From positions 12,330,850 to 12,394,849 of the forward strand of contig NC_134029.1 in NCBI RefSeq assembly GCF_964204645.1: a DNA stretch of 64,000 bases, given 5' to 3'. The position numbers and the translations under genes were made by a program. This stretch comes from Tubulanus polymorphus (taxonomy: Eukaryota; Nemertea; Palaeonemertea; Tubulaniformes; Tubulanidae). This document shows positions 49,053 through 58,773 of this stretch, piece by piece (position 1 is the first letter of the stretch; every line of letters starts with the position of its first letter). Under the pieces are notes generated by a model that had not been told where the DNA came from, made no database searches, and saw nothing but the letters and a program-made list of their open reading frames with translations.

Positions 49053-49157
49053 CCGGTTTGAATGGTTGTATACATCAATAAAGTTTATCTCATCAGGAAT
49101 AATGACATTATGCATTCGGCATAGCAGAGTCACTAACAGCTTAATTTGTTTCAGTAT
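49053..49157 (-). CDS. Candidate internal exon, 105 nt
   Basis: Minus strand: acceptor TGTTGTGCTTTTGCAG, then 105 nt (35 codons, phase 0) and donor CGG/GTATGT. Only one of three frames is open, giving ILKQIKLLVTLLCRMHNVII and PDEINFIDVYNHSNR. Good splice signals on both sides, length divisible by three and a single open frame make this one of the better exon candidates in the window. Product unknown. Confidence 0.45.
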
Positions 49158-49287
49158 CTGCAAAAGCACAACACAGATCATTTAATAATTCAACTGTGCC
49201 TTCTTAGGCATATGTGTGCACCAAGAAGAAAAGATAAGCGATTTATACATAATTGTTTCTGAGAAAACCCTTCATGGCAAACAATAT

Positions 49288-49444
<157 letters not shown>

Positions 49445-49462
49445 AGAAGTTTAGCACTCGCG

Positions 49463-49604
49463 ATCCCCGCGCACGTGGAAGCCTTGTGTAGTGAACGTTC
49501 GCTTCACTTCAATCTCAATCAACATAATCACAGTATTAAAATGAAACAATACCTGGCGATATGTGAAATAATTATATTCTCACCAGCAATGAGCATTTAA
49601 AATT
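49463..49604 (+). repeat. Duplicated segment shared with 41,375-41,512
   Basis: Same order of GCCTTGTGTAGTGAACGTT, CTTCACTTCAATCTCAATCA, ATGAAACAATACCTGG and CGATATGTGAAATAATTATA as at 41.4 kb. Here the sequence continues uninterrupted into the promoter-like region. Confidence 0.85.
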
Positions 49605-49699
49605 CGCACATATATGGCACCTAGTCCAATGAAACGTCCGCCATCAATGGCTTTCCCATAATTATTTTAGTAGCGCCAGAATTCCCTATATCCAAAAAA

Positions 49700-49825
49700 A
49701 ACAGCCAATCACATTCGCTCGTAGCGACGACGCCCCCCAATCAAGGTCATTGCAATTTTATACGCAAGAGCTAAGAATTTTCCCGCCAAAAACAGTTTTT
49801 CGTCTAATTTAAACTTAAGTTGACC
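49700..49825 (+). promoter_or_regulatory. CCAAT/E2F-type promoter-like region
   Basis: Two CCAATC boxes (49,705 and 49,737), and TTTTCCCGCCAAAAA at 49,778-49,792, which is an E2F-type site, lie 35-120 bp upstream of an ATG in the context GACCATGT. Two CCAAT boxes plus E2F close to the start is the usual arrangement of cell-cycle gene promoters in animals. The arrangement is seen; the use is inferred. Confidence 0.45.
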
Positions 49826-49954
49826 ATGTCATCGACGGAGGTTCGTCATGTCTTCAATCGCATCGATTATACGTCGTTTAATCCGAGAACCGATGAAAAA
49901 AATGCTCACATAAAAAAACGTACTGCGATTTTACATGAATTGGCTCAATGCTAA
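49826..49954 (+). CDS. Possible first coding exon, 42 codons, then stop
   Basis: MSSTEVRHVFNRIDYTSFNP followed by RTDEKNAHIKKRTAILHELA and QC, then TAA. The start has a favourable ACC preceding ATG and follows a CCAAT/E2F-type promoter. In the duplicate at 41.65 kb the stop codon position reads CAA, and the frame continues about ten codons to a possible donor AAAG/GTAAAC that is also conserved here at 49,975. This copy may therefore be a pseudogene exon with a nonsense change, or a very small ORF. I do not recognise the protein. Confidence 0.4.
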   Translation: MSSTEVRHVFNRIDYTSFNPRTDEKNAHIKKRTAILHELAQC

Positions 49955-49984
49955 CCTCATACTGCTGACAAAGGTAAACCAAAA

Positions 49985-50575
49985 ATTCATAAAGAATTGA
50001 AGGCATCGTGCAGAAAAAAATCCATCTTGGATTTTTTTTCAGCCATACTTGACCTCAATTTTCAATAAGGGGTAGACATTTCACCTACCAAAATTCTGAC
50101 ACCTAGTATCATGAAAATGCATCATGAATTGCAGGCCGTTTCGTGCTAGAAACTCAAGATGGCTGCCCTGGTGGCCATATCTGAAAGCCGATGACCTCCA
50201 TATACAATAGGCATGGACAGCTTACCTACCCTGATCCTCACACCAAATTTTGCGGAAATTCATCAAGAATTACCGGCTGCATCGTGCAAACAAGAAATTC
50301 AAGATGGCCACCCATAATGCAGCCTTATTTGATCACCAATAACTTTTTTTACAATCGGGATGGACATCTCACCAGACCCAATCTTCAAGCAAATTTTCGA
50401 AGAATTACTGCGTCGAATTCAATTCAATTCCAAAGGGCCTGGCTAAGGCCTCTGCAATAGGAGTCAATTAAGATTCGACTTTTTGAGCAGCACAGGTGCC
50501 TATTCAAATCACATGTGATTCAAAAATTCAGAGCTTCTTAGTTTGTTGTCCCTGTTTGCATCGCACACGTGGTTT
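49985..50575 (+). repeat. Interspersed repeat, copy 2 (also at 45,950)
   Basis: See 45,950-46,590. This copy abuts the promoter/exon duplication exactly where the similarity to 41.7 kb ends (after GGTAAACCAAAAA), so the repeat inserted at or formed that boundary. Confidence 0.85.
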
Positions 50576-50680
50576 ATATTATTGTTTACACTGAATGCCA
50601 AGCAGGTGTCAGGTTACAACGGCCTGATACCAGAAATTTTGATTAAGAATTCATATCTGAGAGAAAATGTACACCAAAAC

Positions 50681-50944
50681 CTAAGTCGACATTTTATCAA
50701 ACCATTCAATTTTTATTGCTGAAATATATTGCCCTCTATAACCAGTATAAAAACCCTCAAAATGTGTGTCAATACACTGCTTGTTGATTGGCTTGATTTC
50801 TCTCTGTTTCTTGACTGAATTGAGAGAAATATAACGTTCCATTTCTCTCAACTTATCAACAGCCATGTGTGTCGGGAAATATCGTGTGTGAACCAAGCAT
50901 AATGCTGCAGAGAGGCCGAATTGGAGGAAATAAATTGGATTCAA
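50681..50944 (-). CDS. Hypothetical 87-aa ORF
   Basis: A minus-strand ORF in AT-rich DNA. It has a hydrophobic start (MNPIYFLQFGLSAALCLVH) that could be a signal or membrane segment, then a mixed charged region around AVDKLREMERYISLNSVKKQ and an aromatic tail (GFYTGYRGQYISAIKIEWFD). Length and composition are better than chance would usually give, but no motif, splice signal or homologous copy supports it. Confidence 0.3.
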   Translation of the reverse strand: MNPIYFLQFGLSAALCLVHTRYFPTHMAVDKLREMERYISLNSVKKQREIKPINKQCIDTHFEGFYTGYRGQYISAIKIEWFDKMST

Positions 50945-51336
50945 TGTTTTTTGCAGAATAAAGTCAATTGGATTTAAAATTCAATTGCATGGGTAATTTG
51001 CACATCAGAATCCACAGAAATCGACCTTGAAATACAGTGTTTTATCATTGAATAAACCCAGAGGTAAAACACCAATACCACTGATCCCGTTTCACATAAA
51101 TACCTGCTGATATTTTCCCACAATGATTTGAATTAAAAATCAATGAAAATCATGCTTTTTATTTTATCTTTTTTGAAATAAGAAAACATCATTTTATAGA
51201 TATTAACCTAAAAACTAATGGCTTCGTATTTTCTTTTATTCCGGAATGAACATACACAAGAAATCAATCATACAACTTTTGGTGAAGCCGAAAGTAACCA
51301 GTAATTGGGATTATTGTTCACATCTAGGGTAACTCC

Positions 51337-51634
51337 ACGTAATTTCGGAAAGGTATTTTCGGATGCACTGTTTTGACGGATGATTTTCGGCATGAGTAAA
51401 TGCGCTGAGAGGCGGATATTTTTACAGCCAGATATTTCTATTTATTACTCCAGAATCGATTTAAAACATATTTATTAAAATTACTTACCAGTTGGAGACA
51501 TTTACAGACACAACATAATTTCGGAAGCCCAGGTTACGTAATTTGGAAATGGTCAACATAAATTCGGAAATGCAAATATTTGTTACTTTTGTGTCTGTAC
51601 TATATGAAACTAGGCCAAGAACATAGTTGGGTCA
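51337..51634 (-). repeat. Cluster of AATTTCGGAA-type short repeats with a possible ORF
   Basis: TAATTTCGGAA or close variants occur near 51,339, 51,519, 51,539 and 51,561. On the minus strand an open frame of about 50 codons (including MLTISKLRNLGFRNYVVSVN) runs from 51,634 down to a donor-like ACTG/GTAAGT near 51,487. The recurring RNLGFRN/ISEF phrasing comes from the short repeat. Repeat or exon, I cannot decide. Confidence 0.3.
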
Positions 51635-51654
51635 TACTTATCGCTTCTACGGGG

Positions 51655-51745
51655 GTGGTAGCATTATTGAGTAACAACTGGTTAGATCAGATACTTCTAT
51701 GGATAACACACCATTTGGGTTCGAATCCCATGAATAATTATTTTT
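51655..51745 (+). other. tRNA-like relic (A and B boxes)
   Basis: TGGTAGCATTATTGAG and ACTGGTTAGATCAG are followed about 45 bp later by TTTGGGTTCGAATCCCA, a perfect T-arm with B box. The acceptor and anticodon stems do not close well. I read it as a decayed tRNA or a SINE head, not a working gene. Confidence 0.4.
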
Positions 51746-51782
51746 TAATGGAGCAGAAAAATCTCTACAACTTACTAGATGG

Positions 51783-52790
51783 TTGATATATTATGAAAAA
51801 ATTCGAATTTTGTCCGTTAGTGTTCATCAGGATAAAAGGAAGACCTTTGAAAGTGCAACAAACCACAAACCACAGCTGCAATCTATCAGATTATGTCAGC
51901 AACCTACATTGAAATTATCTGGAGTTGTTTCACAAAGTTCAGTAATAGCAGAGGAGACAATGGTATCTTCAACTTCAGCAAACCAAATTGGCGCCGTTTG
52001 TGGATATGTTCCCTAGAAGGTGAAGAAAAATGAATGTGTGATATGGAAAAATATATGTATCTCAATGACTGTACACAAATTGAAAATTAAAGGCCCTATG
52101 GTTCAAACTTTTAAATTTTAGCAAAATGAACAGGAACTATCAGTCCAGGGACACCATGCCCACTTGAAAGTGGTCTGAAATGCTCAAAAATCTGACAATT
52201 ACATTATTAAGTTTTCTCTTAAAATCTATTCTATTTTCTTTCATTTGAATTCATTTTATTATAGTCGTTCTAAAACCTCTTTAAAAATATTCATTTTAAA
52301 TCTCAATCACCTAATTCATTTAAAGCCCCTCATGATAATCTATGATTCATAAGGACTTCATTTTAGGCGTCAAACCCACGAAGTTGCACCATGAAATTCC
52401 AATATTGATATGCAGCAGGTTTACGTGGCATGACTCACTACTGCTGGCTGGCAACATACCGTGAATACCAGTGCATTGTGCTGAACAATCTCATTTATTA
52501 TAGGCCTAGTCACACAATACATTGATTTCTTTTTTTCCAAATAAAATTCATTCCAGAATATTCATTCTGCCTATCCCATGATGGGATATGTAAGGTGCTC
52601 TAGTTTTAGGATTACGTGCATGGATTTAGGCAGGCTGTTGCGTTAACTTTGGCGAAGGATTTTAAGGTGTGTGTTCTTGGTGATCTGAGGTGCACAATTC
52701 TTTTCCTGGGGATTGAATTCAATGATGAGAAAACTTCCTTTATGCAAATAATTGGATCGAAAATTAAGACGGAAATATCAAGAAAAAAGT
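51783..52790. other. Mostly unclassified; shared 60-bp piece at 52,143
   Basis: A 77-aa plus ORF (51,783-52,016) shows no motif. GTCCAGGGACACCATGCCCA at 52,145 and the next 40 bp recur in the tail of the CXC-domain ORF at 57,000-57,060, so this may be the 3' part of another copy of that element. Confidence 0.4.
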
Positions 52791-52792
52791 AT

Positions 52793-53495
52793 TAGTCAGC
52801 CAGCCAATCATGGAAAATTCGACGATCACGGCATTTTTTGTTACAGCTTGGCATCTGGGCTCATTTGATAGCAGAGTATGTGGGCTATCATGTGTGGTGG
52901 ATGCCTTTTACAATTTTTTCGTTTTTTGGCCTACAGGGGGCGCTAAAGTCAGACATTTTGAAATTTAAACATCTTCATTTTCATTCGGCAAGGAAATACA
53001 CTTTAAACTACTTTTGCTAAATAATTCAAATATCTCATCTTGGGTTTGGAGTAATTTTACAATCTAAACCTTTTCTGAGTTGGGGGATTGCAGCGCATAT
53101 AGCGCAACGTTAATTTTATGCATACATTCATTTGTTACCTAGTTACAGCAGCAACAATCGTGTAATATTCACTTGAAAATAGCAATTTCATATGAAATAT
53201 TCATTTTAAAGGTTATTAGCTCAAATAGTGATGTTGTTAATGTTTTTTGTTGATTATTTTGATATTTCTTTAAACTTACTTATAACTCGTATGTACTTGG
53301 TCAATATCGGGATTAACTATTTATTGGTTTCTATGGTAACAGCAATTCAAATCTGCGTTCTTCATCCGTCAGGTACCGGTATTTTGGGCGTTGGGTCTTT
53401 TGTGACATTCCAAATGGTCTCAAACTTGCCTAAAGTCTTCGGCCATGTATTGGGCCGCTTATTACTACGTCTTGCTAACAATTGAATTGCAACAA
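52793..53495 (+). repeat. Long inverted repeat, left arm (about 700 bp)
   Basis: Runs from TCAGCCAGCCAATCATGG to GCAACAATGGTAACCA. It is repeated in reverse orientation at 57,966-58,688 with a few percent difference and small indels near the outer end. Short ORFs at 52,838-53,020 and 53,228-53,485 have counterparts in the other arm, but their differences are not obviously protein-conserving, so they are not called genes. The arm includes GGCCTACAGGGGGCGCTAAA at 52,928-52,947. Confidence 0.95.
52927..52945 (+). promoter_or_regulatory. CTCF-like motif in the left arm
   Basis: TGGCCTACAGGGGGCGCTA agrees with the 19-bp CTCF consensus at about 17 positions by eye. Forward orientation. The arm at 58.5 kb has the same motif with one change, in reverse orientation. 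Confidence 0.45.
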
Positions 53496-53514
53496 TGGTA
53501 ACCATTGTTGCAAT
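53484..53514. repeat. Perfect 15-bp palindrome at the inner end of the left arm
   Basis: AATTGCAACAATGGT, a single A, then ACCATTGTTGCAATT. The right arm (57,966 onward) holds only half of it and then joins pearl-like sequence (GATCAAGG), so the right arm's junction falls inside the palindrome. Confidence 0.9.
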
Positions 53515-54681
53515 TGCAGAAAAATCGCGTAATTTGTCCACATTCTTGACGTAACCAATGGATTAATTGAGGATGTGTTTATCTAAAACCATATCTAATC
53601 TTTTTTCTTTAAAATTTTAAAATCATTCCATATTCGTTTCACGAGTAAATTATAACTAAACGTTGTCACCATGGTAACCATACATTATATGCGTTTATTT
53701 GAAAAAAATCTTTTTTCCCCATATCTTTTGAACCCTTTCACCAAATTTGTCGAATGAAAGCTCATATTTGAGGCAATTTCTTGAATTTTCTTTACCTCTA
53801 GGGCATGACATTGATGATTCTAACGTTGGAGTTTGTCAGGATATATGCTGTTCAGTGAAAATGATTGTCTTTCGAATAATAGACACTTCATTATCACCAA
53901 AACTTGTGTCAATGAAATATTTCATAGTTGTAGCTTGACTGATCAATTTTTGATGAAGAAATTGCAACAGCTTCAATAATTGTCAGAGTTGGCTTGAAAA
54001 TGTCATGAAGAAGGAATGAGACTCTATGATTAGGAAAAGATGGGATTCAATAGTTGAGGAAGGATGGAATTCTAAGATATTTGAGTGGAGAATAGGCCTT
54101 ATAACTAATAGGTAGGCAGGCCTCATATAATACTTATATATAATACTATTTGATTTTGTCAATGTATGGACATTTTTGTTGCTGAAAACCCCAAATCATT
54201 ATCACTATGTTATGTAGACCAAGCACGGCCAGGGCCTGGCCAGCAATAGTTTCTAAATCATAAGCGAAATGACGCAGTTGAGGCGGTAGGGTTTGAATAA
54301 TTTGCTCGATCTCTAGAAAACCTTTAATTATACAGCGTAAGCTGCTTGCACTAATTCCTTTGTCTTTTTGTCTAAAGTCATGTTAAATTTGTGAGGCCCA
54401 GTGAAGTTCCAGGTTCTTCACTGACTGATAGTCGGTGGACCGGTGTTTAAATCTGCAGACTTAGGCCTGTACATGGGTTTGGAGGAACCCCCTTATAGGT
54501 GAACTTGCCCATTTCAAATTTTCAACGTCCAAAAAACCTTCCACATTCCGTGTCCGACATGTGGTCCGTATACCATTCACATTACTAAGTTCGTTGACGT
54601 AGTTTTAATAACCAGAATCAATTAAAATGTTGTCAAAGTGGTATAGGGCACCACAATAGCAGACTAAAAAGGTCTTCGGGC

Positions 54682-54684
<3 letters not shown>
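53515..54684. other. Unclassified AT-rich DNA
   Basis: One 63-aa ORF (53,747-53,938) without motif. Nothing else noted. Confidence 0.4.
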
Positions 54685-54725
<41 letters not shown>

Positions 54726-54806
54726 GTAATAATAATAATAAACATTTATAAGGCGCCTGTTTCTTAAAAGATAAGTTCACCGGCGCACTGCAATGGTTCA
54801 TAGTCA

Positions 54807-55532
54807 CTAAGTATAGGCACGTTGAAAGAGTAGATGTTTTAGTGAACGTTTAAACTGGTTGACATCGTGAATATTACGCAGGTGGTTATCAATGTTATTC
54901 CAAAGGGAAGCAGCAACTACAGTAAATGAACGTCCACTAAAAGTACTTAGGTTGTAATGGGCTGCAGACAGTAAATTTTGAGATGATGATCTTAGTGCAC
55001 GAACTGAATTGTACTGAAAGAGTAGATCTTTCAAGTAGACTGGAGCCAACAAGTGGAGGCACTTAAAAACAAGGAGAATAACTTTGAACTCTTTGCGCTG
55101 TTTCACAGGCAACCAGTGAAGGGACCTAAGCACAGGTGTTATACGCTCATATTTCTTTGTTTTGGTGACAATACGAGCGGCACGGTTCTGTATTAATTGC
55201 AGTCTGTGAAGAGAAGAAAAAGACGATCCTGCCAAGCATGCGTTACAGTAGTCAATCCTCGACAAAACTAGGGACTGCATCAACAGTTTCGCAGCCGCAT
55301 CAGACAAGTAGTCCCGGATGCTACCTATCGCCCTAAGATAATAGGACGTAGCACAGACAACACTACTAACATGTGCCTCCATATTGAGCTGAGGGTCAAA
55401 AATTACTCCAAGATTTCGGATAGGTTTATTCGATAACGGAATCTCAAAGTCGTCAGTCGCGAATACTACGTATGTTGATTGAACGCAGTATATGCATTGT
55501 TCCAAACAACATTGCCTCGAACTTATCCACAT
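54807..55532 (-). pseudogene. LINE ORF2 C-terminal part
   Basis: 241-codon frame with IPLSNKPIRNLGVIFDPQLN, SRIDYCNACLAG, LQLIQNRAARIVTKTKKYER, ITPVLRSLHWLPVKQR and a terminal NIHDVNQFKRSLKHLLFQRA. This is the conserved connection and C-terminal region of CR1/Jockey-type ORF2. It continues the polymerase frame of 55,453-56,238 after a frameshift of one or two bases near 55,480. The first 25 residues of the nominal ORF are out-of-frame sequence. Confidence 0.9.
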
Positions 55533-56238
55533 TGCACATCAACTTATTGTCAATAAGCCACTTGTTGACTTGAGAACATGTAAGCTCGATAACATTAACT
55601 TGTCTACTGATGTCCAATGATTTGCATTTGATTGCCATATACAGTTGACCATCGTCCGCAAAACCATGACGTGAAACGTTGCTATCCTCAAATAACTGCA
55701 CTAAGGGCAATATATAAATGAGGAACAATAGTGGCCCCAGCACGAAGCCTTGGGGCACACCATACTCAACTTTGCAGAAATCAGAGTAATGTCCCTTGAT
55801 AACGACACGATGCGTTCGATTCTCAAGGTACGATATTAACCACTGAAGTGCTGAACCACGAATACCGAGCACTACCTGAAGTCGATTTACAAGGATGAGA
55901 TGGTCCACAGTATCGAAGGCAGCACTCAGGTCTAAAAGGACAAGTATGGCAGCACCATCAGCGTCAACCATGTTACGAATGTCACTTTGAACCTTGACAA
56001 GAGCTGTCTCGGTGCTGTGACAGGTTTTGTACGCAGACTGGTTAATATCATGTAAATTGTTAGCATCCATAAAAGCGGTTATACGAGCAGCGTCAACACG
56101 CTCCAGTACCTTGGAGATAAACGGGAGGTTACTGACTGGACGGTAGTTTTTGAGAACGGAAGTATCTAAGCTCTGTTTTTTAATGAGCGGGGTTATCAAC
56201 GCAGTCTTCATAGACACGGGAACGAATCCTTCCAACAA
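55453..56238 (-). pseudogene. LINE reverse transcriptase domain
   Basis: Conserved blocks occur in order: TPLIKKQSLDTSVLKNYRPV, LPFISKVLERV, QSAYKTCHSTETALVKVQSD, LLDLSAAFDTVDH, YGVPQGFVLGPLLFLIYILP and HGFADDGQLY. FADD is the polymerase catalytic motif (usually YADD) and keeps both aspartates; the following T is G here, and PQGS reads PQGF. The frame is lost after CNVDKFEAMLFGT. Family-typical length and blocks make the assignment firm; subfamily naming would need alignment. Confidence 0.95.
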
Positions 56239-56341
56239 CGATTTTTTTAATAATGTCCAAATAGAGAGGAATGACAGCAGGTAGGATGGCTTTCAGCATC
56301 CAAGTAGGCAAAGCATCAAGCTCACATGACTTACTTGGCGA

Positions 56342-56605
56342 TTACCCTATTATTGATACAAGCTCTTTCTCCAAGACTGGCTCAAATTCCGCTAACTCAC
56401 AATCTCCGAAATGCATCGTTTCAGGACCCAAACACGAGTCTGGGAAAGATAGTCTAATCCTCTCAATTTTGTCAGCAAAGAAAGTTGCAAATCTATTTGC
56501 AAGTTCTTCCCAATCATCACTATCTGGCAGCTTTCTACTAACATCTTTCAGAAGAAGTTCATCAAACACTTTCTGCATAGCTTTTCCATCCGAACCCTGC
56601 ATCAC
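56342..56605 (-). pseudogene. LINE ORF2 segment upstream of the polymerase domain
   Basis: Minus frame with KAMQKVFDELLLKDVSRKLP, DDWEELANRFATFFADKIER and IRLSF, the usual linker between endonuclease and polymerase in CR1-like elements. It stops at 56,342, and the family sequence resumes in the same frame (SCELDALPTWMLKAILPAVI) until an A-run near 56,245 shifts it into the polymerase frame. Upstream, KLHYNKLIKHSKRQYYNTRI in another frame extends the element to about 56,690. Confidence 0.85.
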
Positions 56606-56752
56606 TAATCCTGGTATTGTAGTACTGCCTCTTGGAATGCTTTATAAGTTTATTATAATGCAATTTGGCAGTATGGAAAATTTCGGGCTAAAGTATTTTT
56701 ACAAGAGGAGGTAGATAATTTTCAACAAAATGGTACATTCAGTCGTTCCTAG

Positions 56753-57025
56753 TTCCATAAAAGCAAGAAAGGGCACTTTGAGTCCCTATCAATATCAAAA
56801 GTAGAAAGATGCATTACAACGTCATATAGCCCGTGCAAACTATCAAGCAAAAATGCATGTTCAGCATGTCCTGAATTGGTTTCTTGTAAATGCAAGACTG
56901 ATTGCAGCCGCGCCAATTGTAAATGCAGAAAGAATTATGTCACTTGTACATCTGCATGTGGCTGTTGCCACGAAAACTGCCTAGATAATGATAAACTAGG
57001 GGTCCAGGGACACCATGCCCACTAG
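56753..57025 (+). CDS. Cysteine-rich ORF with CXC (Tesmin/TSO1-like) domain
   Basis: An open frame of 90 codons from after TAG to TAG at 57,023. Residues about 35-79 read ACSACPELVSCKCKTDCSRA, NCKCRKNYVTCTSACGCCHE and NCLDN. The spacing CxCxxxCxxxxCxCxxxxxxC followed by CxC and a last CxN is that of CXC domains, which bind zinc and, in LIN54/tesmin proteins, DNA. Similar domains end several mobile-element-like proteins in invertebrates. No ATG heads the frame and the left part abuts the LINE 5' break, so this is the C-terminal exon or fragment of a larger gene or element. The sequence after NCLDN matches 52,145. Confidence 0.65.
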   Translation, partial: FHKSKKGHFESLSISKVERCITTSYSPCKLSSKNACSACPELVSCKCKTDCSRANCKCRKNYVTCTSACGCCHENCLDNDKLGVQGHHAH

Positions 57026-57049
57026 GGAAGTGGTTCCAAATGCTCAACA

Positions 57050-57965
57050 ATCTACAATTTCAATATTCCCCCTGGTGACCATATGCAAAAACCAATGACC
57101 TTGAAACTCAATACAATCATAAAACATGTCAGCAGCTACGATTTTGTAATTGATTGTGGTAACAAAATATGCCTCGTTACCAATTTAATATGGAAATACT
57201 AAGTTAATCTACTATTCAACGCCCCCTGGTGACCATATTCAAAACCCAATGACCTTGAAACTCACCGCAATCATAGAACACGTCACGAACTATAACTTTG
57301 TAATTGATCATGGTAACAAAATATGCCTAGGTACCAATATAATAAGGAGATACTAAGTTATTCTACTATTCAACGCCCCCTGGTGACCATATAGAATAAC
57401 TAATGGCCTTTAAACTTGCGACAATCATAGATGATGTCATGAACTACAACTTTGCAATTGATTGTCGTTACAAAATATGCATTGATACGAATATAATATA
57501 GAAATACTAAGATATTGTATTATTCAACGCCCCCTGGTGGCCATATACAAAAACCAATGACCTTGAAACTCACCACAATCATGGAACACGTTATGAGCTA
57601 CAAGTTACTAATTGATTGTGGTAACAAAATACGCTTAGGTATCAATATAATGTGGAAAAACATTTTCCCACCTACGAATGAGTACTGATGACACCAAAAT
57701 GGCCGCCAATTGCGTCATAATTGGCTGATCAAAAATACCTGTCTCAGGTATAAAACATCCCTTTTCAAAGAATACCCATCACAAATTGCAATGAGAAATG
57801 GCAAACCAGTAGGGAGCTACAGCACTCAGAATTCGGGCCAATATTGACATTTTTGGGCACTAAAAAGGTCATAGGACGGTCATCTTGAGTCCGATCGACC
57901 CAATTTTTGCTATGCTGATGGGCCCTGGGGGGTATTCACATACATCCGAAAGATCAAGGTTATGG
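57050..57965 (+). mobile_element. Pearl/Helentron-like element with four ~153-bp central repeats, 3' truncated
   Basis: Four tandem units of 152-154 bp run from 57,050 to 57,655. Each has CAACGCCCCCTGGTGACCAT (or variants), CCAATGACCTTGAAACTCA, AATCATAGAACA, AATTGATTGTGGTAACAAAA and GGAAATACTAAG. The body follows (CCACCTACGAATGAGTACTG, ATTCGGGCCAA, GTCCGATCGACCCAATTTTT), ending at GATCAAGG, where it joins the right arm of the inverted repeat. Tandem core plus ACGG microsatellite plus 3' hairpin is the architecture of pearl and HINE elements; here the 3' part is missing. Confidence 0.75.
57066..57542 (-). promoter_or_regulatory. Array of four CTCF-like motifs, spacing about 154 bp
   Basis: On the minus strand: 57,066-57,080 (GGTCACCAGGGGGAA), 57,220-57,234 and 57,374-57,388 (GGTCACCAGGGGGCG), 57,528-57,542 (GGCCACCAGGGGGCG). 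The last, extended to TGGCCACCAGGGGGCGTTG, matches the CTCF consensus at about 18 of 19 positions by eye. All share one orientation. Confidence 0.5.
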
Positions 57966-58688
57966 TTACCATTGTTGCAATTCAATTGTTAGCAAGACGT
58001 AGTAATAAGCGGCCCAATACATGGCCGAAGACTTTAGGCAAGTTTGAGAACATTTGGAATGTCACAAAAGACCCAACGCCCAAAATACCGGTACCTGACG
58101 GATGAAGAACGCAGATTTGAGTTGCTGTTACCATAGAAACCAATAAACAGTTAATCCCGATATTGACCAAGTACATACGAGTTATAAGTAAGTTTAAAGA
58201 AATATCAAAATAATCAACAAAAAACATTAACAACATCACTATTTGAGCTAATAACCTTTAAAATGAATATTTCATATGAAATTGCTATTTTCAAGTGAAT
58301 ATTACACGATTGTTGCTGCTGTAACTAGGTAACAAATGAATGTATGCATAAAAGTAACGTTGCGCTATATGCACTGCAATCCCCCAACTCAGAAAAGGTT
58401 TAGATTGTAAAATTACTCCAAACCTAAGATGAGATATTCGAATTATTTAGCAAAAGTAGTTTAAAGTGTATTTCCTTGACGAATGAAAATGAAGATGTTT
58501 AAATTTCAAAATGTCTGACTTTAACGCCCCCTGTAGGCCAAAAAACGAAAAAATTGTAAAAGGCATCCACCACACATGATAGCCCACATACTCTGCTATC
58601 AAATGAGCCCGGATGCCAAGCTGTAACAAAAAATGCCGTGATCGTCGAATTTTAGGATAGTTTTTTAAGGTTGGCTGGCTGACTATAT
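57966..58688 (-). repeat. Long inverted repeat, right arm (about 720 bp)
   Basis: Reverse complement of 52,793-53,495. Differences are scattered substitutions (for example CTCGAACTTG against TTCTCAAAC-type changes) and an insertion near the outer end (TTAGGATAGTTTTTTAAGG). The two arms enclose about 4.5 kb. The CTCF-like motif is at 58,523-58,540 in reverse orientation. Confidence 0.95.
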
Positions 58689-58773
58689 GTTCTTAATTCA
58701 ATCTAATGAGAACACTTAAACTTGATACGACATGGTATTTTTGGTGGAATTTCAGAGGGGATCAGTGGTCAAG

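Larger units (their letters stand above)
54685..56690 (-). mobile_element. CR1-like non-LTR retrotransposon, 5'-truncated
   Basis: The minus-strand element reads from about 56,690 to a (TTA)n tail at 54,741-54,685, preceded by GGCGCCTTATAAATGTTTA, a 3' end typical of this kind of LINE. The coding part holds the region before the reverse transcriptase, the polymerase domain, and the C-terminal region, but no endonuclease, so it is 5'-truncated. Frameshifts near 56,590, 56,240 and 55,480 and a stop near 56,342 make it dead. Confidence 0.9.

Noticed and set aside
51655-51745. Functional tRNA gene
   Set aside because: The B box is perfect but the acceptor and anticodon stems do not pair; kept only as a tRNA-like relic.
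52838-53485. ORFs of 60 and 85 aa conserved in both inverted arms
   Set aside because: The whole arms are alike, so conservation is not specific to the frames, and the differences include amino-acid changes.
56271-56714. 147-aa plus-strand ORF
   Set aside because: Antisense of the LINE coding region; the minus strand has the recognisable family blocks.
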